A stretch of DNA of 64,000 nt. Origin: Amanita rubescens. Its lineage: Eukaryota > Basidiomycota > Agaricomycetes > Agaricales > Amanitaceae. Position numbers and translations under genes: made by a program. Positions 1 to 11,831 of this stretch are shown one piece after another. The notes beneath the pieces are model-generated. The model was not told the origin of the DNA and did no database searches. It saw only the letters and a program-made list of their open reading frames with translations. Location: assembly GCA_015039365.1 (NCBI GenBank), contig WION01000026.1, positions 1 to 64,000 on the forward strand, written 5' to 3'. How positions within the stretch are numbered: the stretch's first letter is position 1; every line of letters starts with the position of its first letter.

Positions 1-2
1 CA

Positions 3-831
3 CCCGCAGGCGCGCCAGCCACTAGGTTTTCTGACGCAAATGCGCGTCCAGCCTCTGTCGGCGAGGAGAGCCAGCCACCTCGGAGTCGCGCCTCTGCTTT
101 CTCTACTAGTTCTCATGACAACGCTACCATAACCGAGTCTCAGCCCGCCGCCGACCGTACGCCGTCTCTAGCCAACGATATGAGTAAACTGCCTCCTTGG
201 TTAACGAATACGGGGATGGTTTCGTATCTCCGTCACCGTGTATCCCGAGAAAGCCTATGGCAGGAACTCATAACGACATTGCTGAGGTTTGAAGCACTCA
301 ATCCGGTTACTGGGGTATGCCGCTCATTATATCATGTCTTTCTTGTTCCACTGACGGCGTTTTTAGAAGTTGCCAACGACATCGCGTCCAGACGAAGTGC
401 AGGCATGGATTAGAAATAAGAAGAAGGACGTGCCCCCGACGGTCGATGCACAGTCATACGGAGCCACATTTATGGAGTGGTGGAAAGCCCTTCAACCCTC
501 CTGGCGCACTCGCGACAACGGTGTTCTCAGCTACAAGGTTCCTGCTGACGAGAACTGGTCTGTCCTCGGCAAGGGTGGCTCTGCTGGGATCTACACCGTT
601 GTTGTAGCGCTATCATGGTGGATGGTTGCCAGTTCACCAGCAGACTCTGACTCAACATCGCCGGTGTGGGCTGCTGTCTATGACGTCCAGTGGGTTATTA
701 ATCAGATTGTTATGAAGACCATCTCTACTGGAAAAGGGAAGAAACGCACCGGTAATGAGGGTGATCATGAGGCTGCAACTGCCATATCCAAAAGGTATTG
801 TCCAAGGCTTCTTGTTGTGATTATTTATTAA
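3..831 (+). CDS. Partial multi-copy Agaricomycete hypothetical protein
   Basis: The reading frame is already open at the left edge, so the 5' end is missing. Exon 1 runs to about 314, where GGG is followed by GTATGC. A 52-bp intron ends in TTTTAG at 366. Exon 2 resumes in frame at 367 with KLPTTSRPDEVQAW. The conserved part is the block around GATFMEWWKALQPSWR and a following hydrophobic stretch (GIYTVVVALSWWMVA). I know this W-rich block from large families of hypothetical proteins spread through mushroom genomes, usually near repeats; no biochemical role is established. Another donor (GTATTG) near 794 may end exon 2, so the stop at 831 is uncertain. The N-terminal part is S/T/P-rich and probably disordered. 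The next 1 kb contains only repeats, so the gene is probably a dispersed family member and not a housekeeping gene. Confidence 0.5.
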
Positions 832-1302
832 TGTTCATGCCAGACGTCGTGTAAGTTAGGCTGATCCGTAACTACACCATTTGCGTATATGTTACTAGTT
901 ACATACATTATCACATGTTAGTTAATACGTAGTAGGTGGTACAGTTATGTACTTTAATCAGGTGTTACTATGCCTGCTCCATTGGTGGGTTCCTCCTTAC
1001 CAATGGTTTGAATTGTTGAGGCAAAGATTCAAGACTTCTGTTATAAATTTGTGTTGTCTTTGTGTGAAATTGATTAACATGCCTAATGTTGGTACTATGG
1101 GGAAGTGATAGCTTCAACTCAACCTTCAATTGATTAGCTGCTAATCATAGCTATACATATTTTAGGATTGGTGTCAGATGTTACTTTCTGTCATACTTGC
1201 CACATAGGCATACAAAAAGGTGTCCCTGGTGTACCTTATTTTGCCTTAGTTGGAATCTGGCTATTTTCCAAAAAAGGTAATTATTCCAGGAATAAAATTG
1301 GC
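832..1302. other. AT-rich spacer, no gene seen
   Basis: AT-rich sequence with no long open frame and no recognisable RNA gene. It leads into the 34-bp minisatellite without a sharp boundary. Confidence 0.5.
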
Positions 1303-1935
1303 CATGAAATTGCCCAGGCAAAGCAATGAAATCGGCTATGAAATCCCCCAGGCAAAGCAATGAAATCGGCTATGAAATCCCCCAGGCAAAGCAATGAAAT
1401 CGGCTATGAAATCCCCCAGGCAAAGCAATGAAATCGGCTATGAAATTGGCCAGGCAAAGCAATGAAATTGGCTATGAAATCCCCCAGGCAAAGCAATGAA
1501 ATTGGCTATGAAATCCCCCAGGCAAAGCAATGAAATCGGCTATGAAATTGGCCAGGCAAAGCAATGAAATCGCCTATGAAATTGGCCAGGCAAAGCAATG
1601 AAATTGGCTATGAAATCCCCCAGGCAAAGCAATGAAATTGGCTATGAAATCCCCCAGGCAAAGCAATGAAATTGGCTATGAAATCCCCCAGGCAAAGCAA
1701 TGAAATCGCCTATGAAATTGGCCAGGCAAAGCAATGAAATCGCCTATGAAATTGGCCAGGCAAAGCAATGAAATCGCCTATGAAATTGGCCAGGCAAAGC
1801 AATGAAATCGCCTATGAAATTGGCCAGGCAAAGCAATGAAATCGCCTATGAAATCCCCCAGGCAAAGCAATGAGATTGCCTATGAAAAGCAATGAAATCG
1901 GCTATGAAATTCCCCAGGCAAAGCACATGAAATCG
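1303..1935. repeat. 34-bp minisatellite, about 18 copies
   Basis: A 34-bp unit (core GGCAAAGCAATGAAATCGGC followed by TATGAAATCCCCCA) repeats in tandem. Unit-length shifts are exact, for example AAGCAATG at 1321 and again at 1355. Three variant blocks alternate: CGGC with CCCCC, CGCC with TTGGCC, and TTGGC with CCCCC. The last copies are degenerate (AAGCACATG near 1929). Thirty-four is not a multiple of three, so no single reading frame could run through the array. Confidence 0.9.
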
Positions 1936-2040
1936 CCTTCTCATGAGCTCGTGGCAGCCCGTTACGATCGGTGGCACATTTTGCCACAGTTTTATCACAA
2001 TTAGTGCAGCCACGAGTCGCATGAAGAGACCCCTCCTCCC

Positions 2041-2920
2041 ACTTATCTGGATGCTATAACGCAGCCACCGCCCACACCATTTGAACAAATTCCTGAACAA
2101 TGCGTTTCTACTACGTCGCCTGTTACTAGTATCGATTCTGCCCAACTCGAACAAGGTGAACCTTCCCCGCTACGAGGAACAAATACTCGCCCTCCGGGCA
2201 ACTGCTTCACTACTACTACTACCGGACCTCCACCATCACGACGAAACCTTGGAAACCGCCGAGGCCAATCCACACGAGGACAGTCGACACTGTGACGACC
2301 CGTCACCACTATGACCGCCTCAAATATACAAGAAGAGTGACCGACTCTTCAAGAACGACTTACTGATAACCGCCGCCACCGCCGTCATCCCTGGCAAGGA
2401 AATGAAGACTCTTACACCTACGACAGCGATGCCAAACACAATCGTGACACGTAGTCACAAGTAGATTCAATATTCGGTGAATATTGGACTTCGTATGTAG
2501 GAGAAGGGCTATGTTACAAACGTACGTCATGGCCTATCTTTTTCTTTATCTTATCATCTATGTCATCCCTCCTACGTCATTGATTGCATATGCGTTCCTT
2601 CTGGAACATTCGTCGTTTATCATATGCTATACTATTTTATCACATGCATGTCGATTATCACATGCAACTGTTTCGTTATCACATGCATTCCTACTTACTA
2701 TATTTGCGTATATACCTTGTACTATATAAACTACGCAAATATACGACTAGACCTCAGTCTAGTTTTAACAGTCAAAATCTGTCTCGTTATCGTCTAAGCT
2801 CCCTTGAGGACTTATCCGATAACACTCTTATTCCTTGAACGTTCTTAAGTGCCGGAACTCCCTTGAGGAACCTACAGTACCTGATAGGCTTGACTTATCA
2901 GTGAACGAACAAACGTAACA
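2041..2920 (+). mobile_element. 3' end of an LTR retrotransposon with its LTR
   Basis: A candidate LTR spans 2512-2920 (409 bp). It starts TGTTAC and ends GTAACA, the TG...CA form with short inverted ends. A purine run AGGAGAAGGG at 2499-2508 sits just upstream, where a polypurine tract should be. A TATA box (ACTATATAAA, 2721-2730) lies about 210 bp inside. The 470 bp before it is proline/threonine-rich in translation (TYLDAITQPPPTPFEQIPEQ), like a degraded gag-type tail, but stops interrupt it. No second LTR, protease, reverse transcriptase or integrase was found, so this is a truncated copy. No target duplication could be confirmed because the 5' end is missing. Confidence 0.5.
2721..2730 (+). 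promoter_or_regulatory. TATA box inside the LTR
   Basis: ACTATATAAA inside the candidate LTR, followed by sequence suited to an R region. It is the probable core promoter of the retrotransposon. Confidence 0.4.
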
Positions 2921-3194
2921 AATTCAGTATGTCATTGTTCTCTTGATTATGGAGTTACCGTGACATATGTGAGTTTACTTTGCCACATGCTTTTAGTGTG
3001 GATGTTTAGTAGGCTGGTTATCATTATGCTGCTACTAAACAACTACTCACCACCATGTGATCAGTGATCACCAGATAACCAACATAACCAACAACTCCGA
3101 ATCTCTGCTCCCAGTTCTGAGTCCTCCCCTAGTTGAAACTTGACTTCAATACATACATAGTAGCCACAAATCCTCATAACACATAGGTGATTGA

Positions 3195-3225
3195 TGGCCA
3201 CTGTTGCCAGCAACAACAGTGGCCA
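3195..3225. repeat. 12-bp perfect hairpin
   Basis: TGGCCACTGTTG at 3195-3206 is the exact reverse complement of CAACAGTGGCCA at 3214-3225, with a 7-nt loop. It stands alone in an otherwise featureless stretch (2921-3455) with no gene. Function unknown. Confidence 0.5.
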
Positions 3226-3455
3226 CATTGTGTAAATTGATCATGACACAACCACTGGATTTGAGTCATACCAAGTGGCAATCTCTACACTGCAACTGCA
3301 CAGAGCCCACTTTTGGCATGCAGGCAGAGTTGATCATGTTGGCCTTGACCCATAGGTGACTACATACATCCACTACTGACTTCTGCTACCATTGAACCAC
3401 CAGCAACCCCAACTTCCTACTCAACAGACCAAACTATGTACACTGACTATCACCA

Positions 3456-3474
3456 CATCAGGGAAACGTCATAT
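3456..3474 (+). repeat. Left terminal inverted repeat of the Plavaka element
   Basis: CATCAGGGAAACGTCATAT, an exact inverted match to the right end. It is followed by subterminal CTTTGG/CTTTGA/CTTTAG repeats to about 3600. Confidence 0.8.
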
Positions 3475-3746
3475 TTTGATTTGGGCCCTTTGGGGTGCTT
3501 TAGCTTTGGGTGTGGTGGCTTTGAATACTTTAGTACTTTGACTTGGCAGCCTTTGAGTATTTTAGCTTTGGAGGTCAGAATTTTGTGAACTTTGAGTCTT
3601 TGACTTTCCAACTCTCAGCCTTCTTTAGATGTTCCCAGCCCTGCTTGGCCTGAAAGCCAGGGCTTGGGCTTGTAAAAAGCACAGGCTGAGCCATGAGCCC
3701 AAGCTTTAGCCTTGGCCCAGCAGCCAGGCCTGTAGTGGCTGTGCTG

Positions 3747-3829
3747 CTCTCTTTATCTCTCTTTATCTCTCTTTATCTCTCTTTATCTCTCTTTATCTCT
3801 CTTTATCTCTCTTTATCTCTCTTTATCTT
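3747..3829. repeat. 10-bp microsatellite, 8 copies
   Basis: TCTCTTTATC repeats about eight times without error in the left subterminal region of the Plavaka element, between the terminal repeats and the transposase stop codon. It is pyrimidine-rich on this strand. It probably expanded by replication slippage. Confidence 0.9.
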
Positions 3830-3880
3830 GCTCTCTCAAATACTGCAATTTAGCTACAAAATTATGTATGTTAACAGAGT

Positions 3881-6800
3881 TTAAAAAATACTTTCATGCG
3901 AGTGGTAATCAATGAATTTGTTCACAAAGAAAGCACGAAATGAATCTAAACTGTCTGTGTGTTTCATATGGTAAGGAAGAAAATTTTCACCTGCAATTCC
4001 GACAAGGTGCGCAGCTCGAAATATTGCATCAAGATGTATCACCGACATAGAGCGTTCCCCGTCTGCATTAAAATCAGGCTCAACTTGCCACATGCCACTG
4101 TCAGGACATGGCTCGTTGCCAATCTGAGAAAACCATGCAACAAGTGCACATGGTATAGAACGCCTCTTATATCGTATCTTGAAAATAAGACGGACTTGCG
4201 CAACATATAGTCCCCGAAATCCTGGTAAATCGGGGTTTTGCTCAACGAAAACACAATCGCGACGCTCTGGACCTTTGCGCCATGATTCTGTTGACCGTAT
4301 ACGTTCATGATACATCCCACCGACACCAGAAATATCGCTCGGGGCACGGAACGTAGCGATGGCTGATGGGTAGACGAGAATATTTTCAGAATATGTTGGA
4401 CATAGCTCAATCGGCACGTCCTCAATCGGCATATCCGATTCAGGGTGTTCTCGTTCATACAGAAATCTTGAAATGTGCTCATGTAGCGGGAGATTCAAAT
4501 GTTCGGCAAGATCGTTGATATTACGTGGGTACGCGTGAACTGTAATACCATAAATGATTTGCAAACCTTCATAATAGTTATGACTCACTAGCTTTGCGAG
4601 CCAACGAAATCTCACTGACGATGTCTTGATCTTCTACTGGGCCTCCGTCATCGTCGTCGTCGTCAGGCAATTTCGGAGGTGGCGCATTTTGAAATCCTGA
4701 GCCGTGCAGCATCCCGCGCGCTGTGAAGTTGACACGGGCGCCTCCTATTTTATCCAATCGCTGATTGATAACGAGTATCTCTGAGAGCGGCTCATTGCGA
4801 CTGCTGCGCTTATATGGTCCCTTGATTGCATCAATATGCCTCGATTCGGTAATTGATGAACACAGGCCATTTGGGGCGCCGAATTCCATGACAAGTTCCC
4901 GGTAATGTGTAAGGGAGTGCTGACGAGGAAGGTTGAAATTTTCTCGGACCCCTTCTTCAATGAAAACTTCCCGCGCTTCATGATATTTGGCCAGCAGCTC
5001 GTTGAGTCGATCCAAGTCATCGTCATCTAGCACTGAGCGTCGTACGTAGTAGCAGAACTCGGTAAAGTATCGGATGGCTTGAACCATGCGTGGTGGTACA
5101 AGTCCAGAAATTGCGGGTAGATATACCTGGAGAAACGACTGAACGGCACAACGCATCTGAAAGATCTTATACACACCTTCATGAACGCCTTTGAATCTTT
5201 ACCTGTCCATTGTTTGAACCCTCTCCCTTCCTTAAACCGTCGTAGACCGGGAAAATGAGGAGCGGCTGCGACTCTGAAGTAGATTGATTACTAAAACAGT
5301 AATTTGGGAAGAGGACTACGTACCGCCGGTCTATTTCTGCCAAAAGTGCATTAGCGTCAGCCGGATACGCTATGCGGATGTATTGTCCGACCCAGGTCAC
5401 TAAGTGGTCTTTGAATACTCCTTTGATAAGCTGGTGAAGTATATCGGGTGATAGCAACTCGTGGATATCGGCACGTGGAAAATGAGCGGTAAATGGCTGT
5501 ATGGTAGATTGGATAAACACTCTGAATAAAAGGTGAAAGTAATCGTACCATTATTCCGTTTACAATTCCATAATTTGTCCATAAATTGCAAGTGGAGAGT
5601 GCTTCACGCAAGGCCACAGTGTGTTGATGACTTCGCCGTCCTCTGGGTCCATCCATGTTGTCGTTATGTGCTGTACATCTATACCAGTGTACAGTTAAGG
5701 CTGATAAACAGAGAATTCAAACACTGCTCACCGGGCGCACCATCCTTGCACGATACAAGCAAGCTGTACTTGTTCCGGATAGTCTCCGATATACGGCCCA
5801 AGACCAAAGATCACCCGACGGTAATGACCGTCTGCAAACTGCAATAGTGCTGCAGAGTCCGGTCCAGGACCGGTCCGGGACTGGTTAAAGACCGGAGTAG
5901 GACTGATAAAAGACTGGACCGCAGCTCAGTCTTTTTCGGTCCTGTCTCAGTCCCGGTCCTGGTCTTTCACTTTCTCAAGATCCTGAGGACTGGCCGAGAC
6001 CGGTCAGGACCGGTCCCGACTGATCTTATCATGCAAGTCTCTCCCTCGTGCTCAGCTCTCCACACAGTCACGTATCACTGCATTTTCACTTAGTATCGGG
6101 CAGCGATGAGATCTACATCGCGCTGACCAAAGAAACAAGCTATTTGTAGCATTCTGAGCCTATTGAGCCTCGCTTCAGATATGTGATGTGTGACGTGACC
6201 TCTCTTTGGTGATCTGTTATGCTCTCTTTACTATCTCTTTGGCATGGCTCTAGCAGCCTTGTACGACGTCCAGCACTGGTCCCCACACCTTCAACATATT
6301 CCTGACACATTCCCAACGTACTCCTGATGATTATGAGACAATATCAAAGCATTTACGACAGTTCTAGCTCAATGCCAATGATTTTGACGCTTTTTCGACG
6401 CTTTTCATCGTTTTCGTGTTTCCCGCTGATGTGCCCATCGCAAGGCTTCGCTCTTCGACGAGTCTCACCTGATTACATGTCTCAACATCCCCTATGAGCG
6501 GTTTGACTCCTTAGTGCCTCCAGCTTTGTTTAAACATTATATATGACTGAGTATGGTATAAGTAAGCACCAGACTTGGTCTTCAAGTTGCCAAGACTGCT
6601 GAAGACCGGTCAGGACCAGTCTGGACCGGTCTGAGACCGCATTCAGTCCGAGACTGGTCAGGACCGGTCCAAGACCGATCCAGGACTGCAGTCCAGTCCT
6701 ACATCGGTCTCGGTCCTGTCCTGTGCTCTTTTGTGCTCACGGTCTTCGGTCCTGTCTTTGGTCCTGCCCTCCAGGGCCAAAAGACTGGACAGGACCGGAC

Positions 6801-8222
6801 TCTGCAGCACTAAACTGCAAAACTGTCGGTTTAGTCATTGAAGGTAAAAGCAGTTCGAGTATTTGGCGAAGCGATTCATGGAAGAGGTGGCGCCGAAACT
6901 TGCGGAATTCGTCGGAGTCTTCGTGTTCTCTGTCCGCTATGAGTATGTTAGTTTTACGAAGCAATTACAGGAAATTTAACTCACTTTTTGGAATAGCTAG
7001 AAAGCCGATTAACGAAACCCCATTGCGATGCCCACGTCGAACATTATTATGTATGAGACCATTTGATAGATAAAATGGATGGTAATCGTTTTGGCCTGTC
7101 GCTACCGAGACCGTTGTCTTGTCACTGCCAGCGACAGTAGGACAAAATGTTGCGCCGTGATTTCCCGTGTCTTCAGCAAGGATGTCCTAAAAGGAGATAA
7201 ATGAGCCAACTTCGGCAAAATTGTAAAGTTTACGAACGGCTTGACGCCAAGCCCATCTACCCGACATGAAATCTTCGTACCGACGAGTTCCGTTCGCATC
7301 TGAGATTATTTTTGGAGCAAAGTCCATTTCGGTTGCGAAATCTCGATTTGAGAGCTGTCGGCTCAAGACTTTGAGAGGATCGCGGTACCATATGTCATAT
7401 TTCCTATGCTTCCACGGCGCATCATTCTCCTCGTTTATTTCGCCGTTGTAAGATACAGTGAAAGATTCCCAGGGAACGTCGCCATGGGTAATTGCGTCGA
7501 TTGTTGCGTACAAGTGTTCTGCATTGATGAAGGGCGGCTCTGCATCCGGATCATACTGTTCAGTGAGTTTTCGCGCTAGTATTTGCATTAGGTCATTTAT
7601 TTCGGTCTTTGACATTTGCGCGCGCTTGTAAAGTAGCTCGGCCATCTCAAAGTCTGCTCGGTCAGCAAATGGATAGAAATCGTCGGGATCAGGATCCTCC
7701 CAGGGTGGAGGGGGTGACCCATCTGGAAGAAATTCCCCTTGAGCATTGCAAGGGCGACCTGCCAGCGTCTTGTATCAGCGCACGTATTTCGTTAGTAATG
7801 AAAGTAGGAAACTCACCATTGATCTGGGGATGGAATTCGACATTCCATTTACGTCCCATAGATTCATTGGCAGTTGCTTCTCGATTTGATGAACAGCGCC
7901 TTAAATTCCGAGGTGCCGATGCCAGATCATCGTCATGCTTGGGGTCCGGCTGAGCATCACCCCAACCTCGGAAATCATCTGTGCCACCAAAATAATAATC
8001 TTCATCGTCACTATGCTGCGGTTGGGGAGGAGGGGGGGAAGGGGAATGTATCCAATCATCCGGGCTGGTTACAGTTGAAGGCTGACGCTGGATCGGTTGC
8101 GGTACTCGTTTACAAGTGTTCAAATGGCACTTCATGCCTGAAGTACTCAAAAAAAACTTGCCGCACCCATTATGACATGGGATATTTCGTGGATGGAATT
8201 GTTTGCGACGGAGGGGAGGCAT
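3881..8222 (-). pseudogene. Plavaka transposase, interrupted by a hAT insertion
   Basis: Read on the minus strand. The start ATG at 8222 (MPPLRRKQFHPRN) is followed by a Cys/His zinc finger (CHNGCGKFF...MKCHLNTC). Next is the block MAELLYKRAQMSKTEINDLM...LKVLSRQLSNRDF (7645-7340). Then come DSDEFRKFRRHLFHESLRQI (near 6920), GHYRRVIFGLGPYIGDYPEQ (near 5800), DIHELLSPDILHQLIKGVFKDHL (5520-5400), QSFLQVYLPAISGLVPPRMV and the C-terminal FRAFFVNKFIDYHSHESIF, with its stop at 3881. This block order is what I know from Plavaka transposases of Agaricomycetes. Several short introns separate the blocks, for example GTGAGCAG after QGWCAR. The 968-bp hAT element at 5845 splits the frame between LQF and ADGHYRR. 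Ignoring the insertion and one target duplication, the two halves meet in frame, so the gene was probably functional until recently. An alternative upstream start is at 8282. Confidence 0.85.
5837..6820. mobile_element. Non-autonomous hAT element with target duplications
   Basis: The element itself is 5845-6812 (968 bp). Its left end TAGTGCTGCAGAG... (5845-5865) is perfectly inverted at 6792-6812 (21 bp). The flanks AACTGCAA at 5837-5844 and AACTGCAA at 6813-6820 form an exact 8-bp target site duplication. Eight-bp duplications and ends of the form YARNG are hallmarks of the hAT superfamily. Both subterminal zones (about 5860-6020 and 6600-6800) are packed with GGACCGGTCC-like palindromic motifs, probably transposase-binding sites. 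No long open frame lies inside, so mobility would need a transposase supplied in trans. The perfect ends and duplication imply a young insertion. Confidence 0.92.
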
Positions 8223-8291
8223 ATTGACAGGTGCGTGACCGATTTCATCACAAAGTCCAACTCGCGTTGAACTTCTTTCCAAACTTCCATC

Positions 8292-10583
8292 ATGCCTCTG
8301 CCCTTCATCCCCCTACCATCGGATCGCGTCACAAGGGCGTCGAATAAGGATAAACATCCTGGTGACATCGACAAGCCTCAACCACGTCGTACACATGCTG
8401 AAGTTGAAGAATCCCGTCGTCAGGAAGAAGAAAAGGCAAGAAAAGAAGAAGAAGAACGTACTAAGCGCATGGAAACGGTTGCTGCAATCGAAGATGCCCA
8501 GCGACGTGAAGATGAGCGTCGCGAGTCTGAACGACGCAGAGAAGCAGATGCACGCAAGAAGGCTAAGGCTGCTGGTTGAGCTCACTATATGCGCAGTTTT
8601 TGTTGTCTGCTTACCTTTTCGCCATCTCCTTCAGCGTCCAAGAACTCTTCACGGGATGACGCAGATGAGGCTGGTACGTCACAGCCATCACTGATTGTTT
8701 ATCGCTGCATTCTCACGACCCATGATTATCAGCGACATCAACGGCGCGTGCATACAAGGACCGTAACACCTCCAATCACGACTCCGATGCAGAGAATATC
8801 GACCACGATGAGTGTATGACATCCAAGAGGCAGTTACAGAAAAGAAACCGTCAATATAGGGTCAACGGTATGTCATTTACATCATATGCTTCAGTTTTTA
8901 CTTACGCAGAGCATCAGAGTTGTCAAAAGACTCGTTTGATGACTCAGGCGACTCAGGCGACGAATATGTCGCTTCAGAAGAAGACGAAGCGGCCAAGCGC
9001 AAGAAGAAGAAGACGGCTGCACGGGAAGAGATTAATAAACTCAGGAAAACGCAGCCAGGACTTGGTACACCAGAACTCAGGACGACTGAACCCAAAACTA
9101 CTCACGTTACCAAGGAGGGGAATGCGTAAGTCAGTTCCATGATATAATCATTCATTTTCTGACTCGGGGGGCCGTACGCTTAAATAAGGAAAAGCAAGAG
9201 CAAGAAACAAGTATCACCGGCTCCTTCTGGCCTGATACCTGGATGGGATAAGAAAAAACCATTGAAAAAACGCCCCTGCGCTCGGCCTACTGATGATGAC
9301 GAGAACGCTGAAGATAATAACGACGTGGTCAAATTTGGCGGATACGTGGATGATGATGAGTCAGACGAAGTTGAGATCAAGGCAGCGAAGGTTGAAAGAA
9401 CAAAGAGATCGAAAGATGAAAATGTAATGTATCAAATTCTAGCTTTTGGCCTTTCTGATCCCCCGCATTATCATTGCAGATGACGAAGATCGAGGCAAAT
9501 CCAGCTGCGCCGAAACCTATGGCCGATGGTCTTCCGGCGGGCGTCAAGAACTGGTCCCTCAAGTACTTGCCTGATGATATCCGAAGAGATTTTGAAGAAG
9601 TCGTGGCTCCCCGCATGCGCAAAAAGATCGGTTCGCTTCCTCCATGGGAATCGCTTGAAATTACCAATATTCAAGCTATTGTTGATGATGTGTATGGTAA
9701 AGGGACTCACGTCGTGACGAAGAACAGTTTCTGGGTTCGCTTGGTACGTAACTCATACTCAATGCACGAGATGACCTGAAATATTATTCAAGGCTAACGC
9801 TCGTGTGAATACTTGGCGCCGTGGTTTTGTTGAAGCGGCAAAATCCAGCATCGAAATCCTCTTCGCGGATTACCCAGACCATTTCAGCTCAACGGAGACG
9901 AAAGGCACGACCGTTCAGTTCTGGTTGACAAAAACACACGATGAAGAGACGTTTGTATACCAGTGGAGAGAATACGACAGCGAAAATAGAAAGAGAAAGG
10001 TACGATCTTTATCTTCCATATAGCTCGCTAAGAACAAACGCAGGGATTTTTGGCTGCACCGTGTATTGCTGACACTCTCGGCGCTGGCCATTTTGCGAAG
10101 CTCCCAGAAACGCTGATTGATTTTAGTGAGGAAAAGCCGGTGGGCGCTCTAGTCCTCGCCGCACAGGCTGTAAGCTATCTCACTCTATTTCAATACTTCA
10201 GTGATGTGCTGTTGCCATAGGTTGAGCACGTCCTTCAACAATATACTACTGGAAAATTCGTAAAGTCGGCAAAAGAATTCTCGGCAGAGAACTACGCCAA
10301 CAAGGAACACCACGTCGTCGAGCCTGGTCAACACCGTAGACTGTACAAGAAAGTTGTAACCCACGTTACTACCACCATGACCGACAGCATCGAAGAGTTT
10401 TCGGAAACTCATTGGAAGGTAATCCTCGACGATGCCTACAAGCATTATAAGAAGCTCGAAAAGAAGAACGGTGGGAAGAAGAAGGAGAAGATGTTGAAGA
10501 GGACGATACCGGACGACGTTGTCGTTGTTGAAGATGCATCTTGTAAACGGCGACGCTTTGTCGCAAGAGATGACTCAGAATGA
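8292..10583 (+). CDS. Plavaka accessory protein of unknown function
   Basis: A multi-exon gene that starts only 70 bp from the transposase start, on the other strand. Exon 1 (MPLPFIPLPSDRV...) is a long charged helix of E/K/R residues (HAEVEESRRQEEEKARKEEE). The middle exons are acidic and lysine-rich (DSFDDSGDSGDEYVASEEDE; KKSKSKKQ; DDDENAEDNNDV). From about 9480 a folded domain begins: GLPAGVKNWSLKYLPDDIRR, ITNIQAIVDDVYGKGTHVV, ANARVNTWRRGFVEAA, ETFVYQWREYDS, PVGALVLAAQAVEHVLQQY, FSAENYANK, then a coiled tail ending in a KRRRF basic cluster. I know close relatives of this domain beside Plavaka-type genes in other Agaricomycetes, but know of no assigned activity. No nuclease or DNA-binding motif is obvious. 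Possible roles are a DNA-binding or targeting subunit, or a regulator. Introns are read from in-frame continuity; exact junctions are not all fixed. Confidence 0.65.
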
Positions 10584-10913
10584 TGACGTGTCAGATTGAT
10601 AATGGTATGAAGTTAACAATCCAACTGTTTCATTTTGTCGCGTCGAAATGTACTTATTGCAGACGCTCGCAGATAGTACCATCGCCACATTGCTCTATTC
10701 TACTGTTCAAGAACGTTTCAAGCCTGCCTGCAAGTTACGCATTTGAATCATCGTCGCTAGTATATCCGAGGCCGTCCTTCACTGTCGCTTTCACAAGATC
10801 AATATCATTATCCATGAAGTCTTTTTTATCCCATTCAAGAGTATTCGTCAAGCTCTCTCGTCTGTCCCATTCAAAATATTGCTGTTGTGGTGGACGATAC
10901 TTACTCAGAATTC

Positions 10914-11677
10914 TTGTAGTTTCCACTATTGCTACATCGTACTGCGAACGTTCAAGAATGTCGGCATCTTTTGCTCTCGGTGTCTTTCGCGTTCGTCTTT
11001 TTGCTCTCGGCATCTTTCGGGCTCGTCTTGTACTCTCGGCGTCTTTCGGGCTCATTGTCTTCTTCATCTTCTCTACTGGACGTCTTTCACACCCAGCGCT
11101 CGCCGGTGTCTCCCGTGGTCGGTGTCTTTAACGTCGTCTTTCATGCTCGTCATGGCATTGTTACCTATTACATCTTGCAAGTCGTGTTTGTGCCATCACT
11201 ATCACACCAGTCCTTCTTTGTCAATAGCCTAGTTTTACTATAGTTTGTGGTGCAATAAAAATGTGGTATTCGTACAAAGAAAGCCTCGATCTGAATTGTA
11301 GTTTCCACTATTGCTACATCGTACTGCGAACGTTCAAGAATGTCGGCGTCTTTTGCTCTCGGTGTCTTTCGCGTTCGTCTTTTTGCTCTCGGCATCTTTC
11401 GGGCTCGTCTTGTACTCTTGGCGTCTTTCGGGCTCATTGTCTTCTTCATCTTCTCTACTGGACGTCTTTCGCACCCAGCGCTCGCCGGTGTCTCCCGTGG
11501 TCGGTGTCTTTAACGTCGTCTTTCATGCTCGTCATGGCATTGTTACCTATTACATCTTGCAAGTCGTGTTTGTGCCATCACTATCACACCAGTCCTTCTT
11601 TGTCAATAGCCTAGTTTTACTATAGTTTGTGGTGCAATAAAAATGTGGTATTCGTACAAAGAAAGCCTCGATCTGAA
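10914..11677. repeat. 382-bp tandem duplication, two copies
   Basis: TTGTAGTTTCCACTATTGC starts at 10914 and again at 11296. The two 382-bp copies (10914-11295 and 11296-11677) are nearly identical, including inner runs of CTCGGCGTCTTTCGGGCTCG-like short repeats. They lie inside the right arm of the Plavaka element, downstream of the accessory gene. The near-identity shows the duplication is recent. Confidence 0.9.
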
Positions 11678-11831
11678 GTACCCAAAGGCCTTTGAATGCT
11701 TTGAAAGGTAAAAAATGTGCTTTGAAAGGTATCAAAGGGGAAATGACCTTTCTTTGAAAGGCCGTAAAGCACTTTGAGTACTTTGGGACACTTTGGGTAC
11801 TTTTCAAAGTACCCAAAGGCCCCAAATCCAG

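Noticed and set aside
6322..6340. Second hammerhead core (CTGATGA at 6326)
   Set aside because: No GAAA with flanking stems follows; the other CTGATGA matches I noticed in the window also lack them.
6723..7073. A 116-codon plus-strand gene
   Set aside because: It crosses the right border of the hAT element and lies antisense to the transposase.
10580..11625. Cysteine/serine-rich plus frames over the 382-bp repeats
   Set aside because: They occur twice because the DNA is duplicated, have no conserved motif, and follow low-complexity TCGGCGTCTTTCG repeats.
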